Shown: positions 32,414 through 44,326 of the stretch, in pieces | Numbering within the stretch: the first letter of the stretch is position 1 | Layout: every line of letters begins with the position of its first letter | Origin: Auxenochlorella pyrenoidosa | Lineage: Eukaryota; Chlorophyta; Trebouxiophyceae; Chlorellales; Chlorellaceae | Length of the DNA stretch: 64,000 bases | Direction: 5' to 3' | Assembly (NCBI GenBank): GCA_001430745.1 | Contig: KQ481950.1 | Coordinates: forward strand, 1,250,380-1,314,379 | Made by a program: the position numbers and the translations under genes | Notes under the pieces: model-generated | Told to the model about the DNA's origin: nothing | Databases searched by the model: none | Seen by the model: the letters and a program-made list of their open reading frames with translations, nothing else

Positions 32414-35400
32414 CTAGGGCTCTGCCCCCGGGCCGCAGAGCCTGAAGTAATCGCGCAGCGCCGCCCCGTGGTGCCCCCTCAGCAGCACCACGTGGTTGCC
32501 CAGCGGGCGCTCCAGCAGGGCCTCCACCGCGGCCCTCCCGCCCAGCAGGCTGACGCGCACCTGCACAGCATGCGCAGCAGGCACGGATGAGCAGCAGCAG
32601 GGCTGCGCGGCGCAGCCAACGTGGGCCCTCTCCCTCGCCCTGCTCCCACCGGGGGCCAGCTCACGCAAGTGACCTGCCGTGCAGGCCCCCTGCTCCACCC
32701 CCTGTGCATGCGCCCACCTGCGTGCGGCAGAGCTGCTGGCTCCAGGCGTCGTCCCCCCGGGGCCGCTCCTGGCGCAGGGCGTAGCCCTCCTCCACCCAGA
32801 GCTGGTCCAGGGCGCGCCCGCCGCAGCGCAGCAGGGTCACTGCCCCCGGGGGCACCTCCCCCCGCAGGGCCACGCCCAGGCCAGACTCAAAGTGGGTGGT
32901 GGCCTGCGCAGCTTGGCCAAGGGTTGGGCACAGTATGCAGTTGTGCAGATGGTGGAGGCGGCCACAGGGTGGGCTGTTCAGTGCTTAGAGCGCTGGGCTC
33001 CTGGCCCCTTTGACAGCCAGGCTGGTGGCGAGCCGTGAACAGCGAGTTGGCAGGGCATGATGGCCAGCCGCCCGCCTGGCAGCAAAGTTCCCCTGATGGC
33101 ACGCCCACCTCGTGTGAGGCCAGCAGGCTGCGCGCAATGGTGCAGTGCGCCAGCTTGAGCACCCCGTTCACCACGTCAACCTGCGAGCGCGGGCGGGAGG
33201 ACGCTTCATTTNNNNNNNNNNNNNNNNNNNNNNNNNNNNNNNNNNNNNNNNNNNNNNNNNNNNNNNNNNNNNNNNNNNNNNNNNNNNNNNNNNNNNNNNN
33301 NNNNNNNNNNNNNNNNNNNNNNNNNNNNNNNNNNNNNNNNNNNNNNNNNNNNNNNNNNNNNNNNNNNNNNNNNNNNNNNNNNNNNNNNNNNNNNNNNNNN
33401 NNNNNNNNNNNNNNNNNNNNNNNNNNNNNNNNNNNNNNNNNNNNNNNNNNNNNNNNNNNNNNNNNNNNNNNNNNNNNNNNNNNNNNNNNNNNNNNNNNNN
33501 NNNNNNNNNNNNNNNNNNNNNNNNNNNNNNNNNNNNNNNNNNNNNNNNNNNNNNNNNNNNNNNNNNNNNNNNNNNNNNNNNNNNNNNNNNNNNNNNNNNN
33601 NNNNNNNNNNNNNNNNNNNNNNNNNNNNNNNNNNNNNNNNNNNNNNNNNNNNNNNNNNNNNNNNNNNNNNNNNNNNNNNNNNNNNNNNNNNNNNNNNNNN
33701 NNNNNNNNNNNNNNNNNNNNNNNNNNNNNNNNNNNNNNNNNNNNNNNNNNNNNNNNNNNNNNNNNNNNNNNNNNNNNNNNNNNNNNNNNNNNNNNNNNNN
33801 NNNNNNNNNNNNNNNNNNNNNNNNNNNNNNNNNNNNNNNNNNNNNNNNNNNNNNNNNNNNNNNNNNNNNNNNNNNNNNNNNNNNNNNNNNNNNNNNNNNN
33901 NNNNNNNNNNNNNNNNNNNNNNNNNNNNNNNNNNNNNNNNNNNNNNNNNNNNNNNNNNNNNNNNNNNNNNNNNNNNNNNNNNNNNNNNNNNNNNNNNNNN
34001 NNNNNNNNNNNNNNNNNNNNNNNNNNCCCAAGGCACAGCAGGAGCTCCTCGCGGCCTCCTGCCCTGCTGCCGCCCCGGCCCCAACCTGCGCAACGTTGGC
34101 CATCCACGGGACCTGCCTCGTCATGGTCTTGCCCCACAGCATGCCGAGCGCGCTGCACACGTCGCCCTCGCAGCCCGCCACGACCCCTTCATCCAGCAGC
34201 CGGGACAGGGAGTAGCAGCCTGCACAAGGGACGGCAACGCCAACGGGGACATCACAGCAGCAGCCGCAGCAGCTGCAGCTTGGACTTGGCGGGGAAGTGC
34301 CAAGCAGGGTGGCAGACCAGCAGCAAGAGTTGCAGAAGGCTAGCAGTTGGACCAACCCGCTCTGCATGCACGCATGACAAAGCAGTGGCCTGGCAGGATG
34401 CTGCTCTGCCGCCAGGAAACACACTGCCTGCAGACCCACTGGCCCTGCTCACCAGACGTCTGTTGTGCTGCCACAATGTCAAAGCAGCGCACAGTCAAGC
34501 AGCTGAGGCCGTGCCTGTCCACCAGGCGCCGCATGGCCAGATACACTTTAACCGCACGCTCAGGGTTGACGGGGGCTGGCACGGCAGCTGCGTTGCAGGT
34601 TGGGCAGCTGCTTGGTGCTGGCTCATCCAAAGGTTGTGCGGTGGCGTGTGCGGGAACGCTGGCAGAGAGGAGGTCAGCCACTGCGGCGTCCACCTCGGCC
34701 TTTTTGAAGCTACCTCCATCCCACAGCGCGCCCATGAGCTCCTGGCAGGGCGGCAAGGCTGGGCCATAAGGCACTTGAGGACAACAGGTTGAAGAGTAAG
34801 GGCGGACGGTGGCCGTTTTCCAAGACCCTGGTTCAGCTGCATGGGCGCACCCCGACCATGTCTGCCCCTCTCCCAGCACCTCTGCCGACCTGCATGTCCA
34901 CGTCCACCAGGGACGGCCCCCAGGCGGCTCTGACCACCTCGCTGCTCGGTGCTGAGGCCACCAGCCAGTCTGAGGGCGCGCCCACCAGCCCGATGCGGCT
35001 GCGGTGCAGCTGATGCCACACACGCACGTTCTGCAGGCAAATGCAGCCAGAAGCGCATGTTGTCGGTTGGTGGCAGCAGCACGCAGGTTGAACATCGCAA
35101 TGGACGGTCTGCAGCCTTATGAAGTGAGCGGACTTCCAAAACGTGTGCCTCACGGTCCACAGGCTAAGGCATCAGCAGGCTGCTGGCCAACCCGGGGTGA
35201 AGGGCCACCCGCAGAGCCCACCAATGCCTGGAAACGGCTGCGTGCTCGCCACCTTGAACCCCTCATCCCTGCCCGCAATGATCCAGCCCACCTGCACCGC
35301 GCCGCGCAGAGCCGCCCACCCCGCCTCTCCCTGCGGGCTGCCGGCTGCTGCAGAGGCCAGGTACACTGCCCTGCCCCGCAGGCCCTCCTGCTGCAGCGCC

Positions 35401-36337
35401 GCCAGCGCCTCCAGGGCCGAGGGTAGGGAGTTGGAGAATGGGTGCGCCACCAGCACCAGCGGGGGCAGAGCTGCCGGGGGTACCCAGCCCAGCGGCTCGT
35501 GTGGCAGCTCCCCGGCGGCCGCCTGTCCAGGGTGCACGAATTCCAGCGGTGCAGTGAGGTGAAACGATACAGGGGCGAATTCGAGCCGACCAGGAACAGG
35601 GCAGGGCTGCCTACCCTGCCTGCGGCCTGCCGGCCATAGCGCGCTGCACCCCAGCTCCTTGCCTGCTGCGCTTTTAGGTACTCCTTGTGGTAGTGAGAGC
35701 ACAGCTTCAGGGCAGCGGCCTCAGTGCCGCCTGTGCCAAGCACGATGGCAAAGGGCTGGCCTGCCTGGGCTGCAGACACGGCTGCCTCGTAGACAGCCTC
35801 CTGGCCTGCAGGGGCGGGGCAACACATCGGAGAGGTTTCCTGCAACCTTTGACAGAAGCCATACAAGTATGCCGAACTTGTGACATGAGGCCCAGTCTTG
35901 ACAGCCTTGACAGCAGCACACAGGCATCCACACACCTTGTCATGTGGCTTGCCTGCTGCGCGGCGCCCGCCAAGCGAGGCCATCCTCTGTGCAAACGGCA
36001 GCAGGTGACGAGGGATGGCACCAGGCACGGGAACACTGTGCTCCAACATCAGTGGCGCTTCCAACACCGCATAATGGAAGGTCGGGGCATCAGGGCTGGG
36101 GTAGCCAGTGGCAGCCAGCGCTGCAAAGCGGCGCCTGTCGCCAGGCGCGGCACGCTCGTGGGGGGCAGCTGCTAACTGCTGGCGGCTTGGTGCCATGAGG
36201 CGAGGCAGCAGCCCCAAAAGTGTGCATGCCCCAGCCCTTGCTGCATCCGCCAGCTGCGCGCCCGTTGGGCCTGCTAATGACAAGAACATCGCCTGCAAAA
36301 GGCTGGGCGCGGTGAGAGCGGCGGCAGAATGTGACAT
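32414..36337 (-). CDS. L-fucose/L-arabinose isomerase-fold protein (COG2407-like)
   Basis: Homologous to the compact L-fucose isomerase-related family of prokaryotes (aldose-ketose isomerases), not to a plant enzyme I know. ATG 36337 (MSHSAAALTAPSLLQAMFLS). N-terminal part: PFAIVLGTGGTEAAALKL (family GGTE motif), then LPPLVLVAHPFSNSLPSALE. Middle: RAVKVYLAMRRLVDRHGLSC and LTVRCFDIV. Catalytic part: GCYSLSRLLDEGVVAGCEGD (acidic metal/catalytic residues) and TRQVPWMANVAQ, joined in phase across the N gap to VDVVNGVLKLAHCTIARSLL (candidate His). C-terminus: FESGLGVALRGEVPPGAVTL, LCRTQVRVSLLGG, GNHVVLLRGHHGAALRDYF, stop at 32414. Around ten exons, though those between 34300 and 35700 are only roughly placed. 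Substrate and pathway are unknown; fucose or arabinose recycling from wall glycans is one possibility. Confidence 0.78.
33212..34026. other. Assembly gap (815 N) inside an intron of the isomerase-like gene
   Basis: The exon above the gap ends MANVAQ before GTTGGG, and the exon below starts VDVVNG after CGCTCGCAG. The family alignment needs nothing between them, so the gap probably removes intron only. Long frames through the Ns are artefacts. Confidence 0.97.
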
Positions 36338-36957
36338 GCGTTCGAGTGATCCAAACCGTTATCTTATGAACATTTTAGCGCGTCAGAAGTCAAGTGCGAT
36401 CACGCGGTGAGTCCGGCACGGGACGCTTGGCAAGCAAGCAAAGTGCCACGGGTCTCCACACCGTTGCAGGAGTCGCTCGACACTGCAATCCCCAACTTTC
36501 AGATGCGACACGCTGTGAACACCTCTCGAACTGCGCTGAATTCCACAGCCGAAACAGGGCCGAGGCGCCCCGGGTACGGGCGATGAAACGTCTACAGTGC
36601 TTGCAGACCACTTATTCAGTGAGAATCTGCTGGTGTAAGCTGGCCTAATACGGGTTCATGCACCCAAGCGGCCACATGGCTGCAGGCGCTCAGCCCGCTG
36701 TGGCGATGGGCGGTGCAGCGTGCTGGTGCATGAGAAGCATGCTGCATTGCGGGCGCATTTCACATGGTAAGCCTTGTTATTACATGCTGCTACGTTAGGA
36801 GAGCCGTTGTTCCATTGTCAAAGACCTGTTTTATTGTCTAAGCTCCCGAGGCCAACATCTTGTTGCACAGCCATGCAGAGTTGTTGCCACGTGTGGAGAA
36901 TGAGGGATGAAATAAGTGCCTAATGAAATATATCAAATCAATATCACCAGATACCAA
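36338..36957. other. Intergenic region: isomerase-like promoter and BioF 3' end
   Basis: 620 bp, AT-richer than its surroundings, especially 36640-36960. TTACA at 36780-36784 is TGTAA on the - strand, 174 nt after the BioF stop, a good candidate poly(A) signal. The promoter of the isomerase-like gene should lie just above 36338. No gene seen. Confidence 0.5.
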
Positions 36958-39711
36958 TCACAGTCGTGAACGTGGGGTGCAGCCTGAGGTTGGTGCCGCC
37001 AGCAGCCCGGCCGTCTCATCCGGGTCTGCAGCCGCTGTGTCCTGCCCCTCTGCTGCCCCCGCCCCTGCTGCCACTCCTGCTGTTGCTGCTGCCTCTGCAG
37101 CAGCTGCGCCAGCCTGCAGCGCCGCGGCGGCCGCCCCCCCCAGCACAGCGTCTACGCCCCGGAAGCGCAGCCCGCAGGCGCGCAGCGCAGCCAGCAGCTG
37201 GTCCAGGTCGCCCCCGCTGTGCGCCGCCGACAGGCTGACCCGCAGCCGGCTGGTGCCGCGCGGCACGGTGGGCGGGCGGATGGCCGGCACGTGCAGCCCG
37301 CGCTGCAGCAGCGCCGCGCTGGCATCAACCGCGGCCTGCTCCGGCCCCACGATCAGCGGCACAATGGGGCTGCAGACGGGCACCCCCAGCTCCCGCCCCA
37401 GCCGCCGAGCCAGCTGCCACACGCGCTCGCGCCGCCAGGGCTCCTGCGGGTAGGGTGGAGGGGGAGGGCAGGCTCGCACTCGTCGAACTGACCCTGCAGC
37501 TGAGTCTGGGGGCTTGAAACAAGCCAAAAACGGCCTGCATGCGGCCCTCAGACACCCTGCTCTGCTGCGGGTGCCTACCGCCCGTTGGCGCCCCTTCTTC
37601 GCACCTCTGCCGCCACTCGCAGCGCCGCGTGCGCCGCCGCCGCCACCGGCACCGGCAGGGCGGTGGAGAAGACCTGCGTGCGCCCGCGGTTCTGCAGCAG
37701 CTGCTTCCAGCGACGGCTGCAGGCCACAAAGCCGCCCAGGCAGCCGAAGGCCTTGCTGCAGGGGGGGGAGGGCGCAGGGCAGGGTGCCCTGAGAGGGAGT
37801 GGCAGCACAGGGAAACACCCGGGGGGAGTGTGTCAAGCATGTGCCCACAGATGCTGCCTGGGCCCAGGGCCAGCCAGCCATTCTCCACCGAGCGCCCCAC
37901 CTGAGCGTGCCAACGTGAAGGTCGACGTCGGCGGCCACCCCAAACATCTCGGCCGCGCCGCCGCCGCGCTCCCCGCACACCAGCGTCGCGTGCGCCTCGT
38001 CCACAACCTGCAAATCGCAGCCAGGCAGGCATGGCAGGGGCAGCGGCAAGGGGCGCTTGGTGGCGGGTCCGGCACCGACTGCCTTGCGTTGCCAGACAGA
38101 CAGACAGGCCGGGGCTGCAGCATGCTCAGTCGGTGCTCGGTGTCGGTCCGGGTGGCGTTTGTGCCTGCGTGTGGCGCCCTGCCGCCCCGTCTGCTCACCA
38201 GCAGGAAGCCGTACTTGCGGCGCAGGGCGGCCAGGCCGGGCAGGTCGGCAAAGTCGCCGTCCATGGAGAAGAGGGAGTCTGTGATGACCACGGCGCGGGC
38301 GCCTGCGTGGCAGAGGGGGGGCCAGCGTGGCAGAGGAACGTGCAGACATGCCACGGGTTGGGGGGCAGCGTTTGGCGGGCCAGCAGCAACGGTCGGCTGG
38401 CGACAAACTCTGTCACCCAGCAGGGCAGCACGACGTGGCGGGGACAGGGAGCTGAGGCCACCAGGACGACGCCTGGCGCAACAGCTGGAGCAGCCCGCCC
38501 CGCCAGCAGGCAGTCGCCGCTGCGCCGACTCTGCCCCGGCCGCGGCGCTCACCCTGCGGGACCTGGCTCCGCAGCAGCTGCTCCAGGTGTCGCAGGTCGT
38601 TGTGGCGGTAGACCAGCAGGCGGGCGCCGTCGCGCCGCCCCAGGCGCGCCCCATCCACGATGCTGGCGTGGTTGAGCTCGTCAGACAGGACCACGACATG
38701 TGGCTGTGCCTGCTGGGAGGGCTGCTGCTGCTGCTCCTGCTGCTGCTGCCCCTGATGGTGGTGCTGCTGCTGCTGGGAAGGGCTCAGGCCTGGATGCTGG
38801 CCAAGTCCAGGCTGTTGCGAGCGGGGCTCACCACCGCTGCCACCGCTGCTGCTGCTGCCCTGGGGCCCTGCCTCGCAGACGACCGAGGCCACGGCCAGGT
38901 TGGCAGCAAAGCCGGTGGGGAACAGCAGGCAGTCCTCGGTGCCCTTCAGCTCTGCCAGCGCCGCCTCCAGCCGGGCGTGCCACACGGTGTAGCCGCCCAC
39001 AAGCGCCGAGGAGCGGGGGCCTGCGGGGCAGGTTGCAGAGGCAGCGGCTTGGCAGGGCAGGGCCACGCCTCTGACGGGCCGGCTGCAGCATGAGCTGGCA
39101 AGGTGTGCGCGCGGCACGAGGCACCAGTTTGGGCTGCACGGCATGTGAACAGCAGCGGTCCGCGAGGAAAGCCCACAGCACTTGGTGCCCCTTCGCCCCG
39201 CCATGCGCACCATTGCCGCACTGCAAGGCAGCGTCTGCGGCGGCGCGCCGCACTGCCGGGTGTGTGGACAGCCCTAGGTAGTCGTTCAGACTGAACAGCT
39301 TGATGATGCGCAGGTCAGCGTCACGAGAGCAGCTGGGCAAGGCAGCGCTGCCGCCGGCTGCATCGATTGCAAGGGACGCGGGCGGCCGGCCCGACACCCA
39401 CGCATCTATATCGGCTTGCGAGACAGCAGCCTGCAGCAGTGCAACAACAGCATGACCAGGATTCGAGAAACGCGATCGATTGCGGATGAGCAGCTTGCAG
39501 CAGGCACCAGGCGGCGGCAGCGCTGGCGCCGGTGTGCACCCAGCGTTGTTCCTACAGCTTGCAGGCCCACCTCCACAGCGGACAAGCCCGGCACGGTGGG
39601 TCGCAGCGTCCTAAAGAGGCTGCGCTCATGGAGGGAGGCCACAGAGCCCTCCAGCCACCGCTCCCAAGCGCCAGGCGGTGCGGCATGTCCATCAGTGTGC
39701 TGGCATGTCAT
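36958..39711 (-). CDS. BioF: 8-amino-7-oxononanoate (KAPA) synthase
   Basis: PLP enzyme that joins pimeloyl thioester and L-alanine, the first committed step of the conserved late biotin pathway. ATG 39711 ([20 protein letters not shown]). Family blocks: [116 protein letters not shown], then [14 protein letters not shown] with the PLP lysine. The lysine codon falls one base after an exon junction. Later come [55 protein letters not shown] Gln/His/Ser-rich loop (about 38720-38850) interrupts the fold between FAANLAV and VVLSDELNH. The C-terminal tail is Ala-rich and not conserved. No peroxisomal PTS1-like end is seen: the protein ends RSRL (SRL could be a weak PTS1). Head-to-head with BIO3-BIO1. 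Confidence 0.96.
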
Positions 39712-40114
39712 CTAGAGCTTGTCGAAATTATTCCCGGCAGCTCGGATGGAGGTAACAAGGGCCGGGCAAGGAATGCCCGATGTGTTTGGAGGAGGAAGAG
39801 GCGTAGGTTAGCTAGTGGGGTAACAGATGGGTCTGATCGATAGTTGACATACCATCTGAGTGCTGGGAGCAGCGGAATGCTCTCATTTCGGCGTTGCCCT
39901 GCGTGCTGCCAGTGGCCCCCTCACTTCCCCTAACTTGCATGCTACATTTTAGCACCCACATTGTCTGCAATCGAACGATCGTGCTCTTGTACACCCTGCA
40001 AGCCGCTGCCGCAACAGGCCGAGCACCTCTTACTCCGACCTCCGTTGTAGGCAGTCCACTGCCATCCAGACTAGCTTCTGACGATCCGTGGCATCAATCG
40101 AAACCCCTACCAGC
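39712..40114. promoter_or_regulatory. Bidirectional promoter region, BioF / BIO3-BIO1
   Basis: 403 bp between divergent start codons of two genes in the same pathway. It is less GC-rich than the coding flanks. No known biotin-responsive element can be named, and no motif clearly shared with the BioB promoter was found by eye. Confidence 0.55.
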
Positions 40115-43100
40115 ATGCTGGTGCGCCGTGCGGCTCCATGCCTTGGGCGCGCCAGTGGCGCCTGGCAGCGGCCCTTCAGCACCGGCGTTGGCAGCAGTGA
40201 TGAGCAGCTGGGGAGCATGCCTCTTGCCTTCCCTGCCGTGTGCATCTGGGGTTCCAACACGGGCGTGGGCAAGACGCTGTTCAGCGCAGGCTTGGCAGCC
40301 GCCTGCCGGCGGGCAGGGGTGAGTGTGGGGTGGCGACTTGAGGGAGGTTTACCTGATCAATTTGTCGTTGTGGCGCGGGCCCCATGCTCTGGTCCCTGCA
40401 GCTTCCAATGCGGCATGCCGACTGTGCACGCTCACCCGTGCGTGTTGGAATCAGTGCGCAGATGGTTAAGCTAGACTGCCCGCCTTCAAGCATGCGCGCC
40501 TTGCCTCCCTCTGCACCCTTGCAGCTGTCGGTGCTCTTCCTGAAGCCCGTTCAGACCGGTTTCCCGGCAGACTCGGATGCGCGCTTGGTGGCGGCCGCCG
40601 CGGGCCTTTCTGTCGCCACTGGGCCGCATGCAGCTCAGCTGCTGCCCAGCAGCGAGCGGCAGGCTGGCGCAGCCAGCGAGGCAGCCGCAGGCGGCACCCT
40701 GGCAAAAACTCTCTATGCCTGGCAGCAGCCCGTGAGCCCACACGTGGCAGTTGAGACAGAGGGCCGCCCGGTCAGCAACCGCCAGGTGGCGGCTGCTGTC
40801 GTTGCTGAGCTGCAGGGCTTTGCAGCAGCTGGCGAGCCGGCAGGCAGCTCCAGCAGGCAGGGGCAGATTGCCATTGTGGAGACGGCAGGCGGCGTTGCAA
40901 GCCCGGGCCCCAGTGGCACCCTGCAGGCAAGCCACCAGGAAAAGGCCCTGTGTTTTCAGAGCCGTTTCTGCCCCGGGGAGGCACCCTCCCACCTGGTCAT
41001 GCATGGCGCATCATGGCCCAGCCTGCACCAGCCCTGGAGGCTGACCTCCCGCGCCCCTCCCTGCCTGCAGTGCGACCTGCTGCGCCCGCTGCGCCTGCCC
41101 GGCATCCTGGTCGGCGACGGCCGGCTGGGCGGCATCTCGGCCACGCTCTCTTCCTACGACGCCCTGTCCCTGCGGGGCCACAGCGTGCCCCTCGTGGTCC
41201 TCATGGAGGGTCCAGACGGGGGCCGGCTGGGCAACGCTGCCGCCATCCAGAGGCACCTGCGGGGGCGAGCCACCGTGCTGAGCTTCCCCGAGTGCCTGCC
41301 GCCGCCGCCCGCCAGCGAGGCAGGAGGCGCAGGCAGCGATGCGCAGCAGGCAGCGCAGCAGGCACAGCAGATCGATGCCAACCTGGCGGCCTGGCTGGAG
41401 CAGAGCGCCCCGCAGTTTGACGCCCTGCTGGGCCTGGCCGGCGCCGCGCACGCGGACCGGGTGCGCCAGCTGGCGGCCGCCGCGGGCGAGGCGCGCAGCA
41501 TGCTGTGGTGGCCCTTCACGCAGCACGGCAGCGTGGCCAGCGACGCGGGCGTGACCGTCATCGACAGCCGCGCAGGCGAGAGCTTCTGCGTGTACCGGCC
41601 TCCGGCGGCGGCAGCAGCGGGGTCAGTTGCCAGCAGCGGCGGTGCTGGCAGCGAGGCTGGCAGCCTGGACTTCCAGTATGACGCGTGTGCAAGCTGGTGG
41701 ACCCAGGGGGTGAGCTGCTGGGCAGCATCGTACGGGTTTTGCGGTGCACCTGGGCATCCTGCAACGAGTTGCGTGCTGTCTGACGTAGCGTGCACCCAGA
41801 GTGTAGCCTTCGCGCTGGGCTGCAAGATGTCCCGCTGCTGGACCCCTCCTGTGCCGGCCCTACGCCCCCGCCACCCCACCCCACCCAGATTCCTGCCCAA
41901 TTGCGCCGATCCCCTGCAGGTGGGCGAGAGCGCACAGCCGCACCTTGTGCAGGCTGTGGCAGCTGCCGCGGCGCGCTACGGCCACGTCATGTTCCCAGAG
42001 AACGCCCACGAGCCCGCGGTTGAGGTGAGGCTGACGCACCCGCTACTCACCGGCAGGCTGCAGCGTCACGCCGCCAACGCTCGGCAGCTGAAGATTGGGA
42101 CGGGAGCTGCAGCCCTTGACCCCGCCCTCAATGCCCCCTCCCTCCCTGATCCTGAACTATCGCCTCTTCCCCTTCCTGGGTGCAGCTGGCGCGGCAGCTG
42201 CTGGGCTCTGTGGGCTCTGGCTGGGCCTCCCGCGTGTTCTACACCGACAATGGCTCCACCGCCATCGAGGTGGGTGCCCCTGCACCGCTTGCCGGCTCTG
42301 TTACAACCGGATCAGCACCCGACCACTTCGGCGAGCCACTTCAGTGGCGACCTTTCGCGTATGGTGCTGCTGCACAGGCCCACACGCAGGCGCTTGGTGA
42401 GCACTGTGTTCAAGACTGCCCACCGCGCGCTGCTGCCGCTGTGCTCTGCCCGCAGGTTGCGCTGAAGATGGCATTCCGCAAGTACATGGCAGACCACGGC
42501 CTCATGGACAGCACTGTGGAGCTGCAGGTGGGGGGATGTGCAAGCAGCCGCCTGCACCTTTGTTGCTGCAACCGTCTTGGCCGGTGCTGCGGTGGCCTGC
42601 GTTGCGCAGCCACCCCCAGCCTGCCCCACCTGACTCATGTACGCGTTTTGCTGCTGCCTGCGCAGGTGCTGGGCCTGACAGAGGGCTACCACGGCGACAC
42701 ACTGGGCGCCATGGACGCTGTGGCACCCTCCCCCTTCAACGGCCGCCGGCAGACGCCCTGGTACAGCGGGCGCGGCCTGTTCCTGGAGCCGCCCACAGCG
42801 GCGGTGCAGGCGGGGCGGTGGCGCGTGGCGCTGCCTGATGACGTGGCGTCGGCCGCGGCGGCAGACGGGGGCCAGGGAGGCCTGGATAGCGAGCTGGAGT
42901 TTGAGGGGCAGGAGGGGCTGTTTGCGGTGGAGCGCCGCATGGCGGGGCCGCTCTACCGCCTGTACCGCTCGGCCATCCAGGCCCAGCTGCAGCAGTACAA
43001 CCAGGCAAGCGGCGGAACAGCAGCAGAGGCCGCCAGTGGCGGCGGCTCCCAGCAGCCGCAGCAGGGGGGGCAGGAACAGCAGCAGCAGGGTCGGCACCTG

Positions 43101-44264
43101 GGAGCTCTCATCCTCGAGCCGGTGCTTCAGGGTGCGGGGGGCATGCGCCTCATTGACCCGCTGTACCAGCGAGCTCTCGTGGAGGTCTGCAGGCAAGCTT
43201 GCACAGGCAGGGGTGGCCCCAGGACATTCGGGGAGTTGCTGTGGCGAGGCAGTCCAGCCCTGTTGTGCTTGCTCGCTCTGCAAGCAGGTGCCCATGCTGG
43301 CATACGAGCTGCCCTTTGCTTAAACCTTGCGCCACCTTCTTTCCCCTTCGTTTGGAAGTCCTCCCACTGCCTCCCCACCGCCTGCCTGGCTGCAGGGAGC
43401 GGCGCATCCCCGTCATCTTTGACGAGGTGTTCACCGGCTTCTGGCGGCTGGGCGCCACCAGCGGCGCGCAGCTGCTGGGCGTCGCGCCCGACGTCGCCTG
43501 CTACGCCAAGCTGCTGACCGGGGGCCTGGTGCCGCTGTCTGCCACCCTGGCCACTGCCGCGGTGTTCGAGGCGTTTGAGGGTGAGCATGGCGCTGTGCTT
43601 GACGGGGGGTTGGGGTGGCAGGCAGGTTGCGACCGACTCAATCTCTCTGGCAAGGTGTTGCATGCTGCGTGCTGCTGGCTGCTGCTGAGTCTCGCAGCGG
43701 CTTGGGCAGTATGCACACGCGGCCCTCCCCTGCCCGCCTTGTTGTGCAGGCGACAGCAAGATGCACGCGCTGCTGCACGGCCACTCGTACACGGCCCACC
43801 CCATTGGCTGTGCTGCTGGCGTGGCCGCCCTGCAGCTCTACAAAGACCCGGAGCTGAACCCCAACCTGTGCACGCCAGAGCAGCCGGGGCGGTGCAGGAG
43901 GCAGGCGGCAGCCCAGCAGCAGGGTGGCAGCGCAGGTGGCAGCAGCGGCGGCGTCTGCGCCTGCGCCGGCCCATGCGGCAGCCTCCTGCCGCTCTGGGAC
44001 AGCGCGGCGGTTGCAGCGCTCAGCTCGCACCCAGCTGTGCGCAGCGTGGTGCCGCTGGGCACTGTGCTGGCTGTGCAGCTGCGGGCAAACGACACCGGCG
44101 GGTATGCTTCCAACGCAGCGGCAGCGGTGGTGCGGCGCCTGCGCGGCATGGGCGTGTATGGGCGCCCGCTGGGCGATGTTGTGTACCTCATGGTCTCTCC
44201 CATGACAGAGCGCGCGCAGTGCAATGCGCTGCTGGGCAAGCTGGCTGCTGCGCTGGATGCGTGA
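40115..44264 (+). CDS. BIO3-BIO1: Bifunctional dethiobiotin synthetase / DAPA aminotransferase (BIO3-BIO1 fusion)
   Basis: Fused mitochondrial enzyme for the two middle steps of biotin synthesis, as in plants. The first ATG in frame is 40115, opening an Arg-rich presequence (MLVRRAAPCLGRASGAWQRP). Dethiobiotin synthetase half: P-loop CIWGSNTGVGKTLFSAGL, LSVLFLKPVQTGFP, IAIVETAGGVASPGPSG, GILVGDGRLGGISATLSSYD. Aminotransferase half: MLWWPFTQHG, YDACASWWTQGVG, YGHVMFPENAHEPAVEL, RVFYTDNGSTAIEVALKMAF, EGYHGDTLGAMDAV, HLGALILEPVLQGAGGM, PVIFDEVFTGFWRLG, CYAKLLTGGLVPLSATLAT (PLP lysine), HGHSYTAHPIGCAAGVAALQ, VYLMVSPMTE. The Gln/Ala-rich linker before the second half and a Gln/Gly-rich loop (about 43000-43095) are extra. 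Stop TGA at 44262-44264. Confidence 0.97.
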
Positions 44265-44321
44265 GGGGGCCGCCGCTGCCAGTGGCTCCGGCCGACCTAT
44301 GTTGGGCGGAGCGTCTCAACC

Positions 44322-44326
44322 TGTAA
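44322..44326 (+). terminator. Poly(A) signal TGTAA for BIO3-BIO1
   Basis: TGTAA 58 nt after the stop codon, at normal chlorophyte spacing. Confidence 0.5.

Noticed and set aside
32887..34792. Frames up to 585 codons across 33212-34026
   Set aside because: They run through the N gap and are antisense or out of frame to the isomerase-like exons.
40088..40117. Upstream start of BIO3-BIO1 at 40088
   Set aside because: The codon is GTG; the first in-frame ATG is at 40115 and opens a good presequence.
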